This document shows positions 15,883 through 24,683 of a stretch of 46,085 nucleotides of DNA, piece after piece. The DNA is taken from NCBI GenBank assembly GCA_965646165.1, contig CBFFYP010000030.1:1-46085 (forward strand), in the 5' to 3' direction. Every line of letters begins with the position of its first letter. The stretch's first letter is position 1. Origin of the DNA: MGBC114844 sp910585855 (GTDB lineage: Bacteria; Bacillota; Clostridia; Lachnospirales; Lachnospiraceae). A model generated the notes under the pieces. That model was not told the DNA's origin. It worked only from the letters and a program-made list of their open reading frames with translations, and made no database searches. A program made the position numbers and the translations under genes.

Positions 15883-16923
15883 ATGATAAAGGTAGGGATT
15901 ATCGGTTCTACGGGATATGCAGGAAATGAATTGGTGCGGCTTTTGCTGCAGCATAAAGAAGCGGAAATCGTTTGGTATGGTTCACGCAGTTATATTGATA
16001 AAAAGTATGCACAGGTGTATGCCAATATGTTTCAACTGGTAGAGGATATTTGTTTGGATGAAGATATGGAGGAATTGGCAGAAAAGGCGGATGTGATTTT
16101 TACAGCAACGCCGCAGGGGTTGTGCGCTTCTCTGGTGAATGAGGATATTTTGTCTAAGACAAAGATAATTGATCTGAGTGCAGATTTTCGAATAAAGGAT
16201 AAGGCGGTCTATGAAAAGTGGTATGGATTGGAGCATAAAAGCCCGCAGTTTTTAGAGGAAGCGGTATATGGTTTGTGTGAGATTAACCGGGAAGAGATTA
16301 AAAAGGCACGGTTGGTAGCAAATCCGGGCTGTTATCCGACTTGTTCTTTTTTGTCGATTTATCCGCTTGTAAAGGAAGGGGTTATTGATCCGAATACGAT
16401 TATTATTGATGCAAAGTCGGGTACTTCCGGTGCGGGGCGAGGAGCGAAGGTAAATAATCTGTTTTGTGAGGTCAACGAAAATATAAAGGCATATGGTGTG
16501 ACGACGCATCGTCATACGCCGGAGATAGAGGAACAGCTTTCCTATCAGGCAAGAATGCCGGTAATTATTAATTTTACACCTCATTTAGTGCCTATGAATC
16601 GGGGAATTTTGGTAACGGCTTATGCTGATTTGCTTAAGGAAGTTGGGGAAGAGGAAGTAAGAGAGATTTATAATCGTTATTATCAAAAAGAAACATTTGT
16701 TCGAGTATTGGAAGAGGGAGTATGTCCTGAAACTCGTTGGGTAGAGGGCAGCAATTATGTGGATGTAAATTTTAAAATTGATCTTAGAACGAATCATATT
16801 ATTATGATGGGGGCGATGGACAATTTGGTAAAGGGAGCTGCCGGGCAGGCTGTTCAAAATATGAATTTAATGTTTGGATTAGATGAAAAAGAGGGATTGA
16901 TGCAAGTACCTATGTTTCCATAG
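15883..16923 (+). CDS. argC: N-acetyl-gamma-glutamyl-phosphate reductase
   Basis: NADPH-dependent reductase converting N-acetylglutamyl phosphate to the semialdehyde. N-terminal dinucleotide fold IGSTGYAGNELVRLL, the catalytic Cys in VANPGCYPTCSFL, SGTSGAGRGAK and the HRHTPEIEEQL histidine motif are present. The 346 residues match type-1 ArgC. Start ATG has GGAGGAAGGG upstream. It is the first gene of argC-argB-argD, after element A3 and its own promoter. Confidence 0.97.
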   Translation: MIKVGIIGSTGYAGNELVRLLLQHKEAEIVWYGSRSYIDKKYAQVYANMFQLVEDICLDEDMEELAEKADVIFTATPQGLCASLVNEDILSKTKIIDLSADFRIKDKAVYEKWYGLEHKSPQFLEEAVYGLCEINREEIKKARLVANPGCYPTCSFLSIYPLVKEGVIDPNTIIIDAKSGTSGAGRGAKVNNLFCEVNENIKAYGVTTHRHTPEIEEQLSYQARMPVIINFTPHLVPMNRGILVTAYADLLKEVGEEEVREIYNRYYQKETFVRVLEEGVCPETRWVEGSNYVDVNFKIDLRTNHIIMMGAMDNLVKGAAGQAVQNMNLMFGLDEKEGLMQVPMFP

Positions 16924-16983
16924 AAGAAAGTTTTTTGAATAAAAGAAAGTTTTTTAGTATACAAGAAAGAGAGAGAAAGAATA

Positions 16984-17886
16984 ATGGATCGGAATGATAT
17001 GGATATTTTGCTGCAGAAAACGGAAGTTTTAATTGAGGCACTGCCGTATATTCAGCGTTTTAATAGGAAAATTATTGTAGTGAAGTATGGCGGAAGTGCT
17101 ATGGTAGATGAGGAATTAAAGAAAAATGTAATTAAGGATGTAACTTTGCTGAAACTGGTAGGGTTTAAGCCGATTATTGTACATGGGGGTGGAAAAGAAA
17201 TCAGCAAATGGGTAAATAAAGTTGGGATGACACCTAGATTTGTAAATGGTTTGCGGGTGACGGATGAAGCAACCATGGAAATAGCAGAAATGGTGCTGAA
17301 TAAGGTAAATAAGGAATTGGTTCAGGATGTACAGGAACTTGGAATTAAAGCGGTTGGAATCAGTGGAAAGGATGGGGGATTATTAAGGGTAGAGAAAAAG
17401 TATTCCAATGGAGAGGATATTGGTTATGTGGGAGAAATAACGGAAGTGACGCCTAAGATTATTTATGATTTATTGGAAAAGGATTTTCTGCCGATTGTAT
17501 GTCCGATTGGTATGGATCGTACATTCCATAGTTATAATATCAATGCAGATGACGCCGCCTGTGCGATTGCACGAGCAGTAAAGGCAGAAAAACTGGCATT
17601 TTTAACGGATATTGAAGGAGTGATGAAAGATCCTTCTGATAAAAACAGTTTGATTTCCGAATTGGGAATTGATGAGGCAAAGGAATTGATTGATGGCGGA
17701 ACAATAGGGGGCGGGATGCTGCCAAAGCTGAATAATTGTATTGATGCGATTGAAAACGGGGTTTCTCGGGTACATATTTTAGATGGAAGGATTCCACATT
17801 GTCTGCTTTTGGAAATATTTACGAATAAGGGAATTGGAACGGCTATTTTGGGAAAGTCTGAACCGAGATATTATCAGGGGAATTAG
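16984..17886 (+). CDS. argB: Acetylglutamate kinase
   Basis: Amino acid kinase phosphorylating N-acetylglutamate. IIVVKYGGSAM, IVHGGGKEISKW, the substrate loop RVTDEATMEIAEMVL and the C-terminal GGTIGGGMLPKL are diagnostic. The N-terminal extension (about 20 residues, ALPYIQRF) is the type associated with arginine-feedback-inhibited hexameric enzymes, so feedback control is plausible. It follows argC by 60 bases; that gap contains two copies of AGAAAGTTTTTT. argJ, which often sits between argC and argB in clostridia, is absent here. Confidence 0.97.
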   Translation: MDRNDMDILLQKTEVLIEALPYIQRFNRKIIVVKYGGSAMVDEELKKNVIKDVTLLKLVGFKPIIVHGGGKEISKWVNKVGMTPRFVNGLRVTDEATMEIAEMVLNKVNKELVQDVQELGIKAVGISGKDGGLLRVEKKYSNGEDIGYVGEITEVTPKIIYDLLEKDFLPIVCPIGMDRTFHSYNINADDAACAIARAVKAEKLAFLTDIEGVMKDPSDKNSLISELGIDEAKELIDGGTIGGGMLPKLNNCIDAIENGVSRVHILDGRIPHCLLLEIFTNKGIGTAILGKSEPRYYQGN

Positions 17887-17932
17887 TTTGCAGAGAGAAA
17901 AAATAATAGAGTGTAGACGGGAGGAAAGAAAC

Positions 17933-19117
17933 GTGGAGCAGCAGGAGTATATTCATATAGCAGAGGAAAATTTAATTCATACTTATAATCGATATCCGGT
18001 TGTATTTGAAAAGGGAGATGGAGTTTATTTATATGATATAAATGGGAAAAAATATTTGGATTTTGGAGCAGGGATAGCAGTGTTTGCTTTGGGATACAAT
18101 AATAAAGAATATAACGATGCCATAAAAGCACAAGTGGATCGTTTAATTCATACTTCCAATTTATTTTATCATGCACCTTTGGCAGAAGCAGCGAAGAAGG
18201 TAGTAAAGGCTTCTTGTATGGATCGGGTATTTTTTACAAACAGCGGAACGGAAGCGATTGAGGGAGCAATTAAATTAGCCAGAAAGTATGCATATTTAAA
18301 AGATAATCGAACCGATCATGAGATTATTGCGATGCATCATTCTTTTCATGGCAGAAGCCTTGGTGCGCTTTCGGTTACAGGAAATGTAAAGTATCAGGAG
18401 GCATTTCGTCCATTGATTGGCGGGGTGAAGTTTGCAGAATTTAATTGTTTGGAAAGTGTATTGGAACAGATAACTGATCGGACATGTGCGATTATTTTAG
18501 AGCCTGTACAGGGAGAAGGCGGGATTTATCCAGCAACTGCAGAGTTTTTAGAAGGGCTTCAAAGCATTTGCAGAGAAAAAGATATTTTATTGATTTTTGA
18601 TGAGATTCAATGCGGAATGGGGCGGACAGGATCGATGTTTGCTTGGCAGCAGTATGGGGTAAAGCCTGATATTGTGACAATGGCAAAGGCATTGGGATGC
18701 GGGATTCCGGTTGGTGCATTTGCAGCAGAAGAGCGGGTGGCAAAGGCATTTGTTCCGGGGGATCATGGGACAACTTATGGAGGAAATCCATTGGCTTGTG
18801 CGGCTGTTTCAAAGGTATTTGATTTATTTGAAAAGCTTGATTTGGTAGAACATGTAAAAGAAGTCAGTGCTTATCTGGAGGCAGGATTGGATACGCTTGT
18901 GGAAAAATATGATATAGTAAAGGAAAGACGTGGAAAAGGGCTGATGCAGGGATTGGAATTGACAATTCCGGTCGGAGAAGTTATACTAAGAGCGTTGGAT
19001 TTGGGATTGGTTTTAATATCAGCCGGATCGCAGACGATTCGTTTCGTTCCGCCTTTAATTATTACAAAAGAACAGATTGATGAAATGCTGGAAAAATTGC
19101 AGAAGGCAATTCAATGA
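17933..19117 (+). CDS. argD: Acetylornithine aminotransferase
   Basis: PLP-dependent class III aminotransferase converting N-acetylglutamate semialdehyde to N-acetylornithine. Motifs: FTNSGTEAIEGAIKLAR, HHSFHGRSLGALSVTG, ILEPVQGEGG, FDEIQCGMGRTG, and the PLP lysine in TMAKALGCGIPVGA. A GTG start at 17933 with GGGAGG 8 bases upstream gives 394 residues, the family length; the longer frame back to 17783 overlaps argB and is rejected. It is the last gene of the operon. Confidence 0.96.
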   Translation: MEQQEYIHIAEENLIHTYNRYPVVFEKGDGVYLYDINGKKYLDFGAGIAVFALGYNNKEYNDAIKAQVDRLIHTSNLFYHAPLAEAAKKVVKASCMDRVFFTNSGTEAIEGAIKLARKYAYLKDNRTDHEIIAMHHSFHGRSLGALSVTGNVKYQEAFRPLIGGVKFAEFNCLESVLEQITDRTCAIILEPVQGEGGIYPATAEFLEGLQSICREKDILLIFDEIQCGMGRTGSMFAWQQYGVKPDIVTMAKALGCGIPVGAFAAEERVAKAFVPGDHGTTYGGNPLACAAVSKVFDLFEKLDLVEHVKEVSAYLEAGLDTLVEKYDIVKERRGKGLMQGLELTIPVGEVILRALDLGLVLISAGSQTIRFVPPLIITKEQIDEMLEKLQKAIQ

Positions 19118-19215
19118 TAATACGAAAGGGAAATCAGGAGCAGCGAAAGCTGTAAATGTTTTCCTTTTTTATCCTTTTTCAGTAGGAAGCTTCTATGTTT
19201 TAGATTTTGACTGGG

Positions 19216-19395
19216 GGACGCTGAACTTGGAAGGAAGGTCTATTTCGGGCTCGCTTGTGCTTAGCATTTCCTAATTTCCTATTTTTATAGCAGACACATA
19301 AGGTGTTAAAATACAGCAAGACAGCACCTAAGTGCCGACGGGAAATGATGACCCTGCATAGATCTTTCTTCCAAGTTCAGCTAGTTTAACCAGCC
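19216..19395 (+). repeat. C-type structured element (copy C5)
   Basis: GGACGCTGAACTTGG opens it and CCAAGTTCAGC closes it at 19381. The stem GCTCGCT / AGCAGAC changes one arm relative to GTCCGCT / AGCGGAC, and the inner TGCT/AGCA replaces CGCT/AGCG (paired change). The loop between CATTTCC and ATAGCA is expanded with a duplicated ATTTCCTA. It is the only structure seen between argD and the lipoprotein gene apart from A+T-rich flanks. Confidence 0.85.
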
Positions 19396-19566
19396 ATAGA
19401 GTTGTGTTGTTGTAAAAACTTCTGTGTGCATATTATTATTGTAAATATTTGAAGTTGATTTTTAAAAGATGGTGGATAACAGCGAATAGAATTGAAGCAA
19501 TATGTAAAAAATAAGGGGGAACAAGGGAAGAAGCGTTAAGGAAAGAAGAAACAAGAGAGGATTATT

Positions 19567-20949
19567 TTGGAGAGGAATGAGAAAGCCATGCGAAAGGTAC
19601 AAAAGTTGGAAAGCAGGAAAAAATGGGTGAAAGGGATAGTACTTTTTTTGACTGTTGCAATACTTGGAGGATGCGGACAGAAACAGGAGGAAGCGCCGGA
19701 AAGCAGTTTTGAGGAAAATTCTTCAGTAGAAGAGCTTACGGTATGGTATACCGATTCGGATATTGCGCCTTATATGAATCAGGCAGCAAAAGCCTATCAG
19801 GAGCAGACTGGAATTCGGGTAAATGTAGAGGAGCAGTCTTCGATTGACTATTTAGAATCCATTAATCAGACCAATATTTCGGAAGATACAGCAGGGGTAG
19901 ATCTCTATATTTTAAACAGTGATTTATTGGAAAAGGCATATTTGGCAGGACTTACCACGGAAATTGATTCGGAGTATATGGAAACGGTATCTTATCCAGA
20001 AGCAGCAGTAGCGGCTTCTGTTTGGCAGGGAAAGAATTTAGGATATCCGTTTTATTATGAAACGTCTTTTTTTCTCTATAATAAAAATTTTATAGAAACC
20101 TGTCCTGCAGATTTTCAGGAAATTCTTGATTTTTCTGTGCAGTATGGAGCAGATGGAATAGTTTTTGAAGGAATTGAAACAATATTAAAATGGGATGTAC
20201 AGAATCTTTATTATAATTATGGTTTTGCAGGGGCTTATTTAAATTTTGGCGGTGCTTATGGAGATGATGCTTCTGTTTTGGATCTGGTAAATGAATCGGC
20301 AGTGGAGGCATTGACTTTCTATAAGCGTTTAAATCAGAGTTTATATTTTGATGCAGCAGAAAGTGAGTATGATACTGTGCTGGAAGAGTTTTTAAATGGC
20401 AAGATTTTATATACGATTGCCGGAACACAGAGTCTTTCTAGATTAGAAGAGGCAGCAGCAAATGGGATGCAGTATGGGATAGCACCGCTTTTGGATATGA
20501 ATGACAATTTAGAGTCGAAAGCAATGGCAATCAATTATCTTGTGCAGATCAATCCTTATGGGGCAGGCGGAAAGGCAGCAGAGGATTTTGCTGTATTTTT
20601 AACAGATGGTTATATTGAAAATTTTTATACGCTGACAGGAAAGATGAGCTGCAAACCAATGGGAAATTATGAAAATTCGGAATTGGTTTCTGTTGAGAGG
20701 GCATATGCGGATTCGGTACAGCTTCCAAAATTGTTAAATGCAAGTAGTTATTGGATGGAATTGGAACTGGCTTTTCGTGCGATTTGGAATTCACAGATTG
20801 AACATCAGGCAGGAGAGGGAACAGAGGAAGAAGACAGAGAAAATCAGGAAAAGATGGAGGAAGAGATTCGGACGATTGTAATAGAGCAGATGGAAAAGGT
20901 ACAACAGCAGATAGAAATGCAGATGCAGGATGGGTTGACAAAAAAATAA
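19567..20949 (+). CDS. Extracellular solute-binding lipoprotein, family 1 type
   Basis: Lipoprotein signal peptide with lipobox ILGGC (Cys about residue 36 from the TTG start), then a sugar-type periplasmic-binding fold: LTVWYTDSDIAPYMNQAAKAY, GVDLYILNSDLLEKAYLAG, GYPFYYETSFFLYNKNF, and the late MAINYLVQINPYG. It ends in a charged Glu/Gln-rich helix (about 425-455). The TTG at 19567 has AGAGAGG 6 bases upstream; ATG 19588 is an alternative start that still keeps the signal peptide. No permease or ATPase genes adjoin it, so it is an orphan binding protein; the substrate is unknown. Confidence 0.82.
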   Translation: MERNEKAMRKVQKLESRKKWVKGIVLFLTVAILGGCGQKQEEAPESSFEENSSVEELTVWYTDSDIAPYMNQAAKAYQEQTGIRVNVEEQSSIDYLESINQTNISEDTAGVDLYILNSDLLEKAYLAGLTTEIDSEYMETVSYPEAAVAASVWQGKNLGYPFYYETSFFLYNKNFIETCPADFQEILDFSVQYGADGIVFEGIETILKWDVQNLYYNYGFAGAYLNFGGAYGDDASVLDLVNESAVEALTFYKRLNQSLYFDAAESEYDTVLEEFLNGKILYTIAGTQSLSRLEEAAANGMQYGIAPLLDMNDNLESKAMAINYLVQINPYGAGGKAAEDFAVFLTDGYIENFYTLTGKMSCKPMGNYENSELVSVERAYADSVQLPKLLNASSYWMELELAFRAIWNSQIEHQAGEGTEEEDRENQEKMEEEIRTIVIEQMEKVQQQIEMQMQDGLTKK

Positions 20950-21042
20950 AAATCATTTATTATAAAGTAGTAATGATTCTTATTTTTATGCAGATGCCGA
21001 TGAAGAGGAAATATGCCGCTAAAGTGGTATATCGGCGTGCAG

Positions 21043-21080
21043 CGAGTAGGGGAAGTAATCTTTTCTACTCGATTGTTTTA
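21043..21080 (+). terminator. Weak intrinsic terminator between the lipoprotein gene and perR
   Basis: CGAGTAG (21043-21049) pairs with CTACTCG (21065-21071), followed by ATTGTTTT. The T-run is interrupted, so readthrough into perR is likely. The same CGAGTAG stem recurs in the terminator at 45460. Confidence 0.5.
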
Positions 21081-21116
21081 GCTGTTAGAAAAAAGAGCAG
21101 GAAAGGAGAATTTTGG

Positions 21117-21545
21117 TTGAAACAGATAAAATACAGCCGACAGAGAGAAGCAATTAAGATTTTTTTGGCAGGTTGTATCGATCATCCTACTGCAGATATG
21201 ATTTATATGGCAATTCGTGAAGAATACCCCAATATTAGTTTGGGAACGGTCTATCGGAATCTTTCTTTTTTAGTAGACAGAGGAGAGATCCTAAAACTTT
21301 CATTGGAAGGAAAAGCAGATCGCTTTGATGGAAATATCAATCCGCATTATCATTTCTGCTGTAAAAGCTGCGGGGCAGTTTCTGATTTAGAGATGCCGGA
21401 GCAGATGGAGATCAATCGGCTTGCAGAACGATATTTCGACGGAAAGATAGAAGGGCATCAGTTGATTTTTTATGGACAGTGTTCGGACTGCTTGAAGGAG
21501 AAAATGCAAATTGAGAAAAATTATAAATTAGGTATTGACAAATAG
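21117..21545 (+). CDS. perR: Fur-family peroxide/metal regulator (PerR-like)
   Basis: A 142-residue Fur-superfamily repressor. The winged helix (KYSRQREAIKIFLAG, HPTADMIYMAIREEYPNISLGTVYRNLSFLVDRGEI) precedes the metal-sensing dimerisation domain with HYHFCCKSCGAV and a second zinc pair CSDC. NPHYHF and the Asp before it fit the regulatory Fe/Mn site of PerR. The TTG start at 21117 has AAAGGAG 8 bases upstream; the longer frame from 20973 contains a terminator hairpin and is rejected. The gene abuts the rubrerythrin promoter, which carries a PerR-like box, so it probably represses oxidative-stress genes including its neighbour. PerR rather than Fur/Zur is inference from context. Confidence 0.85.
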   Translation: MKQIKYSRQREAIKIFLAGCIDHPTADMIYMAIREEYPNISLGTVYRNLSFLVDRGEILKLSLEGKADRFDGNINPHYHFCCKSCGAVSDLEMPEQMEINRLAERYFDGKIEGHQLIFYGQCSDCLKEKMQIEKNYKLGIDK

Positions 21546-21581
21546 AAAACTTGATGTTATAGTAAAACAGTAATAATTACT
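21535..21581 (+). promoter_or_regulatory. Rubrerythrin promoter with PerR-type operator
   Basis: TTGACA (21535-21540), 17 bases, TATAGT (21558-21563), overlapping the end of perR. Just downstream, AGTAAT-A-ATTACT (21569-21581) is a perfect 6-1-6 inverted repeat of the Fur/PerR-box type, placed over the expected transcription start. Confidence 0.75.
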
Positions 21582-21636
21582 AATATTGATTTAAAAAATT
21601 TATATAAAATATGAATAAGAAAAGGAGAAAATTAAT

Positions 21637-22179
21637 ATGGCTAAATATGTATGTCAGGTATGTGGATATGTTTATGAAGGAGATACTGTACCGGAAAGTT
21701 GTCCGGTATGTAAAGCACCATCTTCTAAATTTACACTTCAGGCAGGAGAAAAAACCTGGGCAGCAGAGCATGTAGTAGGAGTAGCAAAGGGCGTAAGTGA
21801 AGATATCGTTGCTGATTTAAGAGCAAACTTTGAGGGAGAATGTAGTGAAGTAGGTATGTATCTGGCAATGGCAAGAGTAGCTTTTAGAGAGGGCTATCCA
21901 GAGATTGGTTTATATTATGAAAAAGCAGCTTATGAAGAGGCAGAACATGCTGCAAAATTTGCTGAATTATTAGGAGAAGTTGTAACCGACAGCACAAAGA
22001 AGAATCTGCAGATGAGAGTAGATGCTGAAAATGGCGCTACAGGAGGAAAGACAGATTTGGCAAAGAGAGCAAAGGCTGCAAATCTGGATGCAATTCATGA
22101 CACTGTGCATGAAATGGCTCGTGACGAGGCAAGACACGGAAAAGCATTTGAAGGTCTTCTGAAGAGATATTTTGGTTAA
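21637..22179 (+). CDS. rbr: Reverse rubrerythrin (N-terminal rubredoxin, C-terminal ferritin-like)
   Basis: Non-haem iron peroxidase detoxifying H2O2 and O2 in anaerobes. The rubredoxin domain comes first (YVCQVCGYVYEG and ESCPVCKAP, four Cys, residues 5-25), followed by the ferritin-like four-helix diiron domain with EGECSEVGMYLAMARVA, EKAAYEEAEHAAKFAELL and VHEMARDEARHGKAF supplying the Glu/His ligands. This order is the reverse of classical rubrerythrin and matches the clostridial revRbr group. Length 180. AAAGGAG precedes the ATG. Likely controlled by the adjacent PerR through the box at 21569. Monocistronic, with a strong terminator. Confidence 0.94.
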   Translation: MAKYVCQVCGYVYEGDTVPESCPVCKAPSSKFTLQAGEKTWAAEHVVGVAKGVSEDIVADLRANFEGECSEVGMYLAMARVAFREGYPEIGLYYEKAAYEEAEHAAKFAELLGEVVTDSTKKNLQMRVDAENGATGGKTDLAKRAKAANLDAIHDTVHEMARDEARHGKAFEGLLKRYFG

Positions 22180-22211
22180 AAAATATAGAGTATAGCACTT
22201 TTGGAGAATTT

Positions 22212-22250
22212 AGGGTATGTCGTTTTGGATGGCATACCCTTATTTTTTTA
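22212..22250 (+). terminator. Rubrerythrin terminator
   Basis: AGGGTATG (22212-22219) pairs with CATACCCT (22233-22240), followed by TATTTTTTT. Confidence 0.88.
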
Positions 22251-22256
22251 GGGAGG

Positions 22257-22302
22257 GGGATGCCGAAAGCCAAAGGAAGTGCTCTTCCTCTTCCAGCATC
22301 CC
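22257..22302. terminator. Convergent terminator, probably a collapsed C-type element
   Basis: GGGATGC (22257-22263) pairs with GCATCCC (22296-22302) around an inner GGAAG-TGCT-CTTCC hairpin; T-runs flank the structure. The start GGGGGATGCCGAAAGCC is close to the C-element 5' end GGGGACGCCGAAAGCC. It separates rubrerythrin and the minus-strand GH112 gene. Confidence 0.6.
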
Positions 22303-22316
22303 TTTTTGCAGAGGTT

Positions 22317-24515
22317 TTAGGATTTTGTATTTTGAATGAAAGGGGATATAATTTCTATATCATAAGGCTCTAAAACGGCTTGAATGGTTTTTCCGTCCAT
22401 GGTCTGTACAGAAGTTTTTTGTAAATCGCCGCTGTTATTGATAATTACGATTATTTCAGCCGCCGGATAGTATGCACATTCTGTCATAGGATTAGAGCAG
22501 ATATAGTATCTGACTGCTTCTTCCTGTTGTCCTGCATAGAGAATCGCCCGCATAAGAAGCCGGGTATTTTCGATTCCATATCGATATCCAGAGAGATAGA
22601 TACTGCGTCCTTTTCCAAATTGGTGTTCGGTGAGGATTGGAGTTTTATTTTTTTCTGCCAGTACGTTGACATTTTTTCCAAGGACAAATATACCTTCACA
22701 GACAGGCAGATTGAGTTCCGAGTTTTCTGCTGTAATAAAATGGTTTGGCTGAACGGAATACTGATATTTTCCAAGGCATTTTTTAGTTCCGAGGTCTTTG
22801 TCTACTCCTAGAATCGGTGCTAATTGGAAAAATTGGCTGGAAAAATCGCAGGCGGAAGGTTCGTGAATTCCAAGAAATCCTCCTCCATTTGCAACAAATT
22901 CCGTAAGGATTTCAATGATTTGCTCATCTTTCCATGCATCGCCGCCGCTCCAAGCGCTGTTTAAGATTCCGGCATTAATGATTACTTTTATATCTTTAGA
23001 AATTCCGTTTGTTTTGATGTCTTCAAAACTTAGAAATTCTACTTCAAAAGGAAGCCCGGATAGAGATTCGAGTACGTTAATTAAGTCTACTTCCGGGTGT
23101 TCGTGAAGATGTCCAGAGCAGGTCCAAGAACGCAGAGCTCCCCATGCAGTTAGAATAGCAACTTTGCCGGGGATGACGTAAGGTGCGCCGGATTGATGAA
23201 AACTTTTTAGCAGGCGGAATTCATCGGTTACTTTTTCGATATAGTCGCAGAAGTCAGGAAATGGTTCTACTAGATGTAGATATCCTCCCAGACCGATTCG
23301 ATCTACTGGTTTGCGCAGCAGGGCACGTCTGACATTCTGCCAAAATTTTTGTGCATCCAGTTTTGGATTTCCGCCGGGTGCAAAGGTAGGTTCGCCCGAA
23401 AGTCCTGTAGGGAACAGATAAGGATGAAGCCGCAGTTCTTTGGTTTTTACTCCGTTTGCGCCTGCACAGAGTCTGGCTTCAAAGCCGCTGAATACACATT
23501 TGATTAATCCGTCAAAACCAAATTCCGGGAAACGTTTTCCATAGGGTTCTACACCAATCCAGCTATCATCATAGAAGACATAGGCTTTTTTTCCATAGCG
23601 ATGTACGAGATCAACGCATTTTTTGCCGAAAGAAACGACAAATTCATTGATAAAATCCATCCATTCCCGATATTTGGCTGAAGGGGCATTTTGGGTTTGG
23701 TTGTATTTTCCGTTGTTGATAAAGTCTTCGGAAGTGATTTTGTAGCCTTTTTGTTTTTCAAATTCACGCAGTGCAATCGGATTTACTGTAAAATCATAAG
23801 ACCCCCAATCGCTGAAGATATCTCTGCAGTTTTTTTCATCACTCCAAAACCATGCAAAGTTGTAAAACATAGAAGTAAAGCGTACAACAGTAGTGGCAGG
23901 ATGCTGGATACACCAGTTTTCCAGCCAGTCTAGGATATGTGCCTGTGTTTCCGGGTAGCGGGGTTCTACTGCCATAAGGTGTTCTTTATCGCCCCATTGG
24001 TTTGTGATGTGATTGTACATAGAGATTTCTTCCCAAAGACGAATGGCAAGAAAATTTACGGTGTATTGGTGGTATTTTTTAGCGTTTTTTATGGTAACAA
24101 GTTCGGTGGAAGCGTCAAAATCCCAATTAGATAAATCGACTTCTTTTTGTGTGGTACGGTCAAATACCTGCCAGAATTCTTTGGGATCGGTTTTTTTATC
24201 AATAGCAAATTGTTCTTTAAAATATCCATTTAACGGAGAAATCGTTACTTGATCTCCTTCTGCTATAACAGGGACACTCATTAAAAAATTTTGCTGCAGT
24301 TTATCTGTGTTTTGTTTTGCCCATGTATTATCTGAGCGAATCAGGCAGAGGGTGGAGTAAATACCGTAACCAGAATGGATGATTTCATCGGAAAGTTGTG
24401 TGCCGTCACTGTCACGAATGACATCTGCCCCCCATTTTTTTGCCATTTTTAAAGTTAAATCTTCATAACCGGATTCTCCGGGTAATGTAAAGCTATCTCT
24501 TGTGAATTCTTCCAT
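22317..24515 (-). CDS. GH112 1,3-beta-galactosyl-N-acetylhexosamine / galactosyl-rhamnose phosphorylase
   Basis: Cytoplasmic glycoside phosphorylase of family GH112 (732 residues), which uses phosphate to cleave a beta-galactoside and release galactose 1-phosphate. The opening FTLPGESGYEDLTLKMA and WGADVIRDSDGTQLSDEI are hallmarks. The acid Asp lies in YDDSWIGVEPYG. A C-terminal trimethylamine-dehydrogenase-like middle domain (GGFLGIHEPSACD) and a beta-sandwich follow. Members act on galacto-N-biose/lacto-N-biose (mucin, milk glycans) or on galactosyl-1,4-rhamnose from pectin. Sequence reading alone does not settle which; the nearby GH105 gene leans towards the latter. ATG has GGAGG 9 bases upstream. 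The AraC gene upstream on the same strand is the likely regulator. Confidence 0.88.
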   Translation of the reverse strand: MEEFTRDSFTLPGESGYEDLTLKMAKKWGADVIRDSDGTQLSDEIIHSGYGIYSTLCLIRSDNTWAKQNTDKLQQNFLMSVPVIAEGDQVTISPLNGYFKEQFAIDKKTDPKEFWQVFDRTTQKEVDLSNWDFDASTELVTIKNAKKYHQYTVNFLAIRLWEEISMYNHITNQWGDKEHLMAVEPRYPETQAHILDWLENWCIQHPATTVVRFTSMFYNFAWFWSDEKNCRDIFSDWGSYDFTVNPIALREFEKQKGYKITSEDFINNGKYNQTQNAPSAKYREWMDFINEFVVSFGKKCVDLVHRYGKKAYVFYDDSWIGVEPYGKRFPEFGFDGLIKCVFSGFEARLCAGANGVKTKELRLHPYLFPTGLSGEPTFAPGGNPKLDAQKFWQNVRRALLRKPVDRIGLGGYLHLVEPFPDFCDYIEKVTDEFRLLKSFHQSGAPYVIPGKVAILTAWGALRSWTCSGHLHEHPEVDLINVLESLSGLPFEVEFLSFEDIKTNGISKDIKVIINAGILNSAWSGGDAWKDEQIIEILTEFVANGGGFLGIHEPSACDFSSQFFQLAPILGVDKDLGTKKCLGKYQYSVQPNHFITAENSELNLPVCEGIFVLGKNVNVLAEKNKTPILTEHQFGKGRSIYLSGYRYGIENTRLLMRAILYAGQQEEAVRYYICSNPMTECAYYPAAEIIVIINNSGDLQKTSVQTMDGKTIQAVLEPYDIEIISPFIQNTKS

Positions 24516-24683
24516 AAAGAGTGTCCTCCATTTCTTTTTTGCTGTTATAAATAGAATTTTTTGTTCAATGCTTTTAGTTTAGCGAAATAATTACAAGAAA
24601 ACAATGTTTTTTTTCATCACAAAATAAATATTCTAGAAAAATATGACATGGAAAGACGGCAGAGAATGTAAAAGTATACAGGA

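Noticed and set aside
20935..20966. Promoter for perR at the end of the lipoprotein gene
   Set aside because: TTGACA is good but the -10 is ambiguous (TATTAT at 17 or TATAAA at 20 bases) and a weak terminator lies between it and perR; not listed as a feature.
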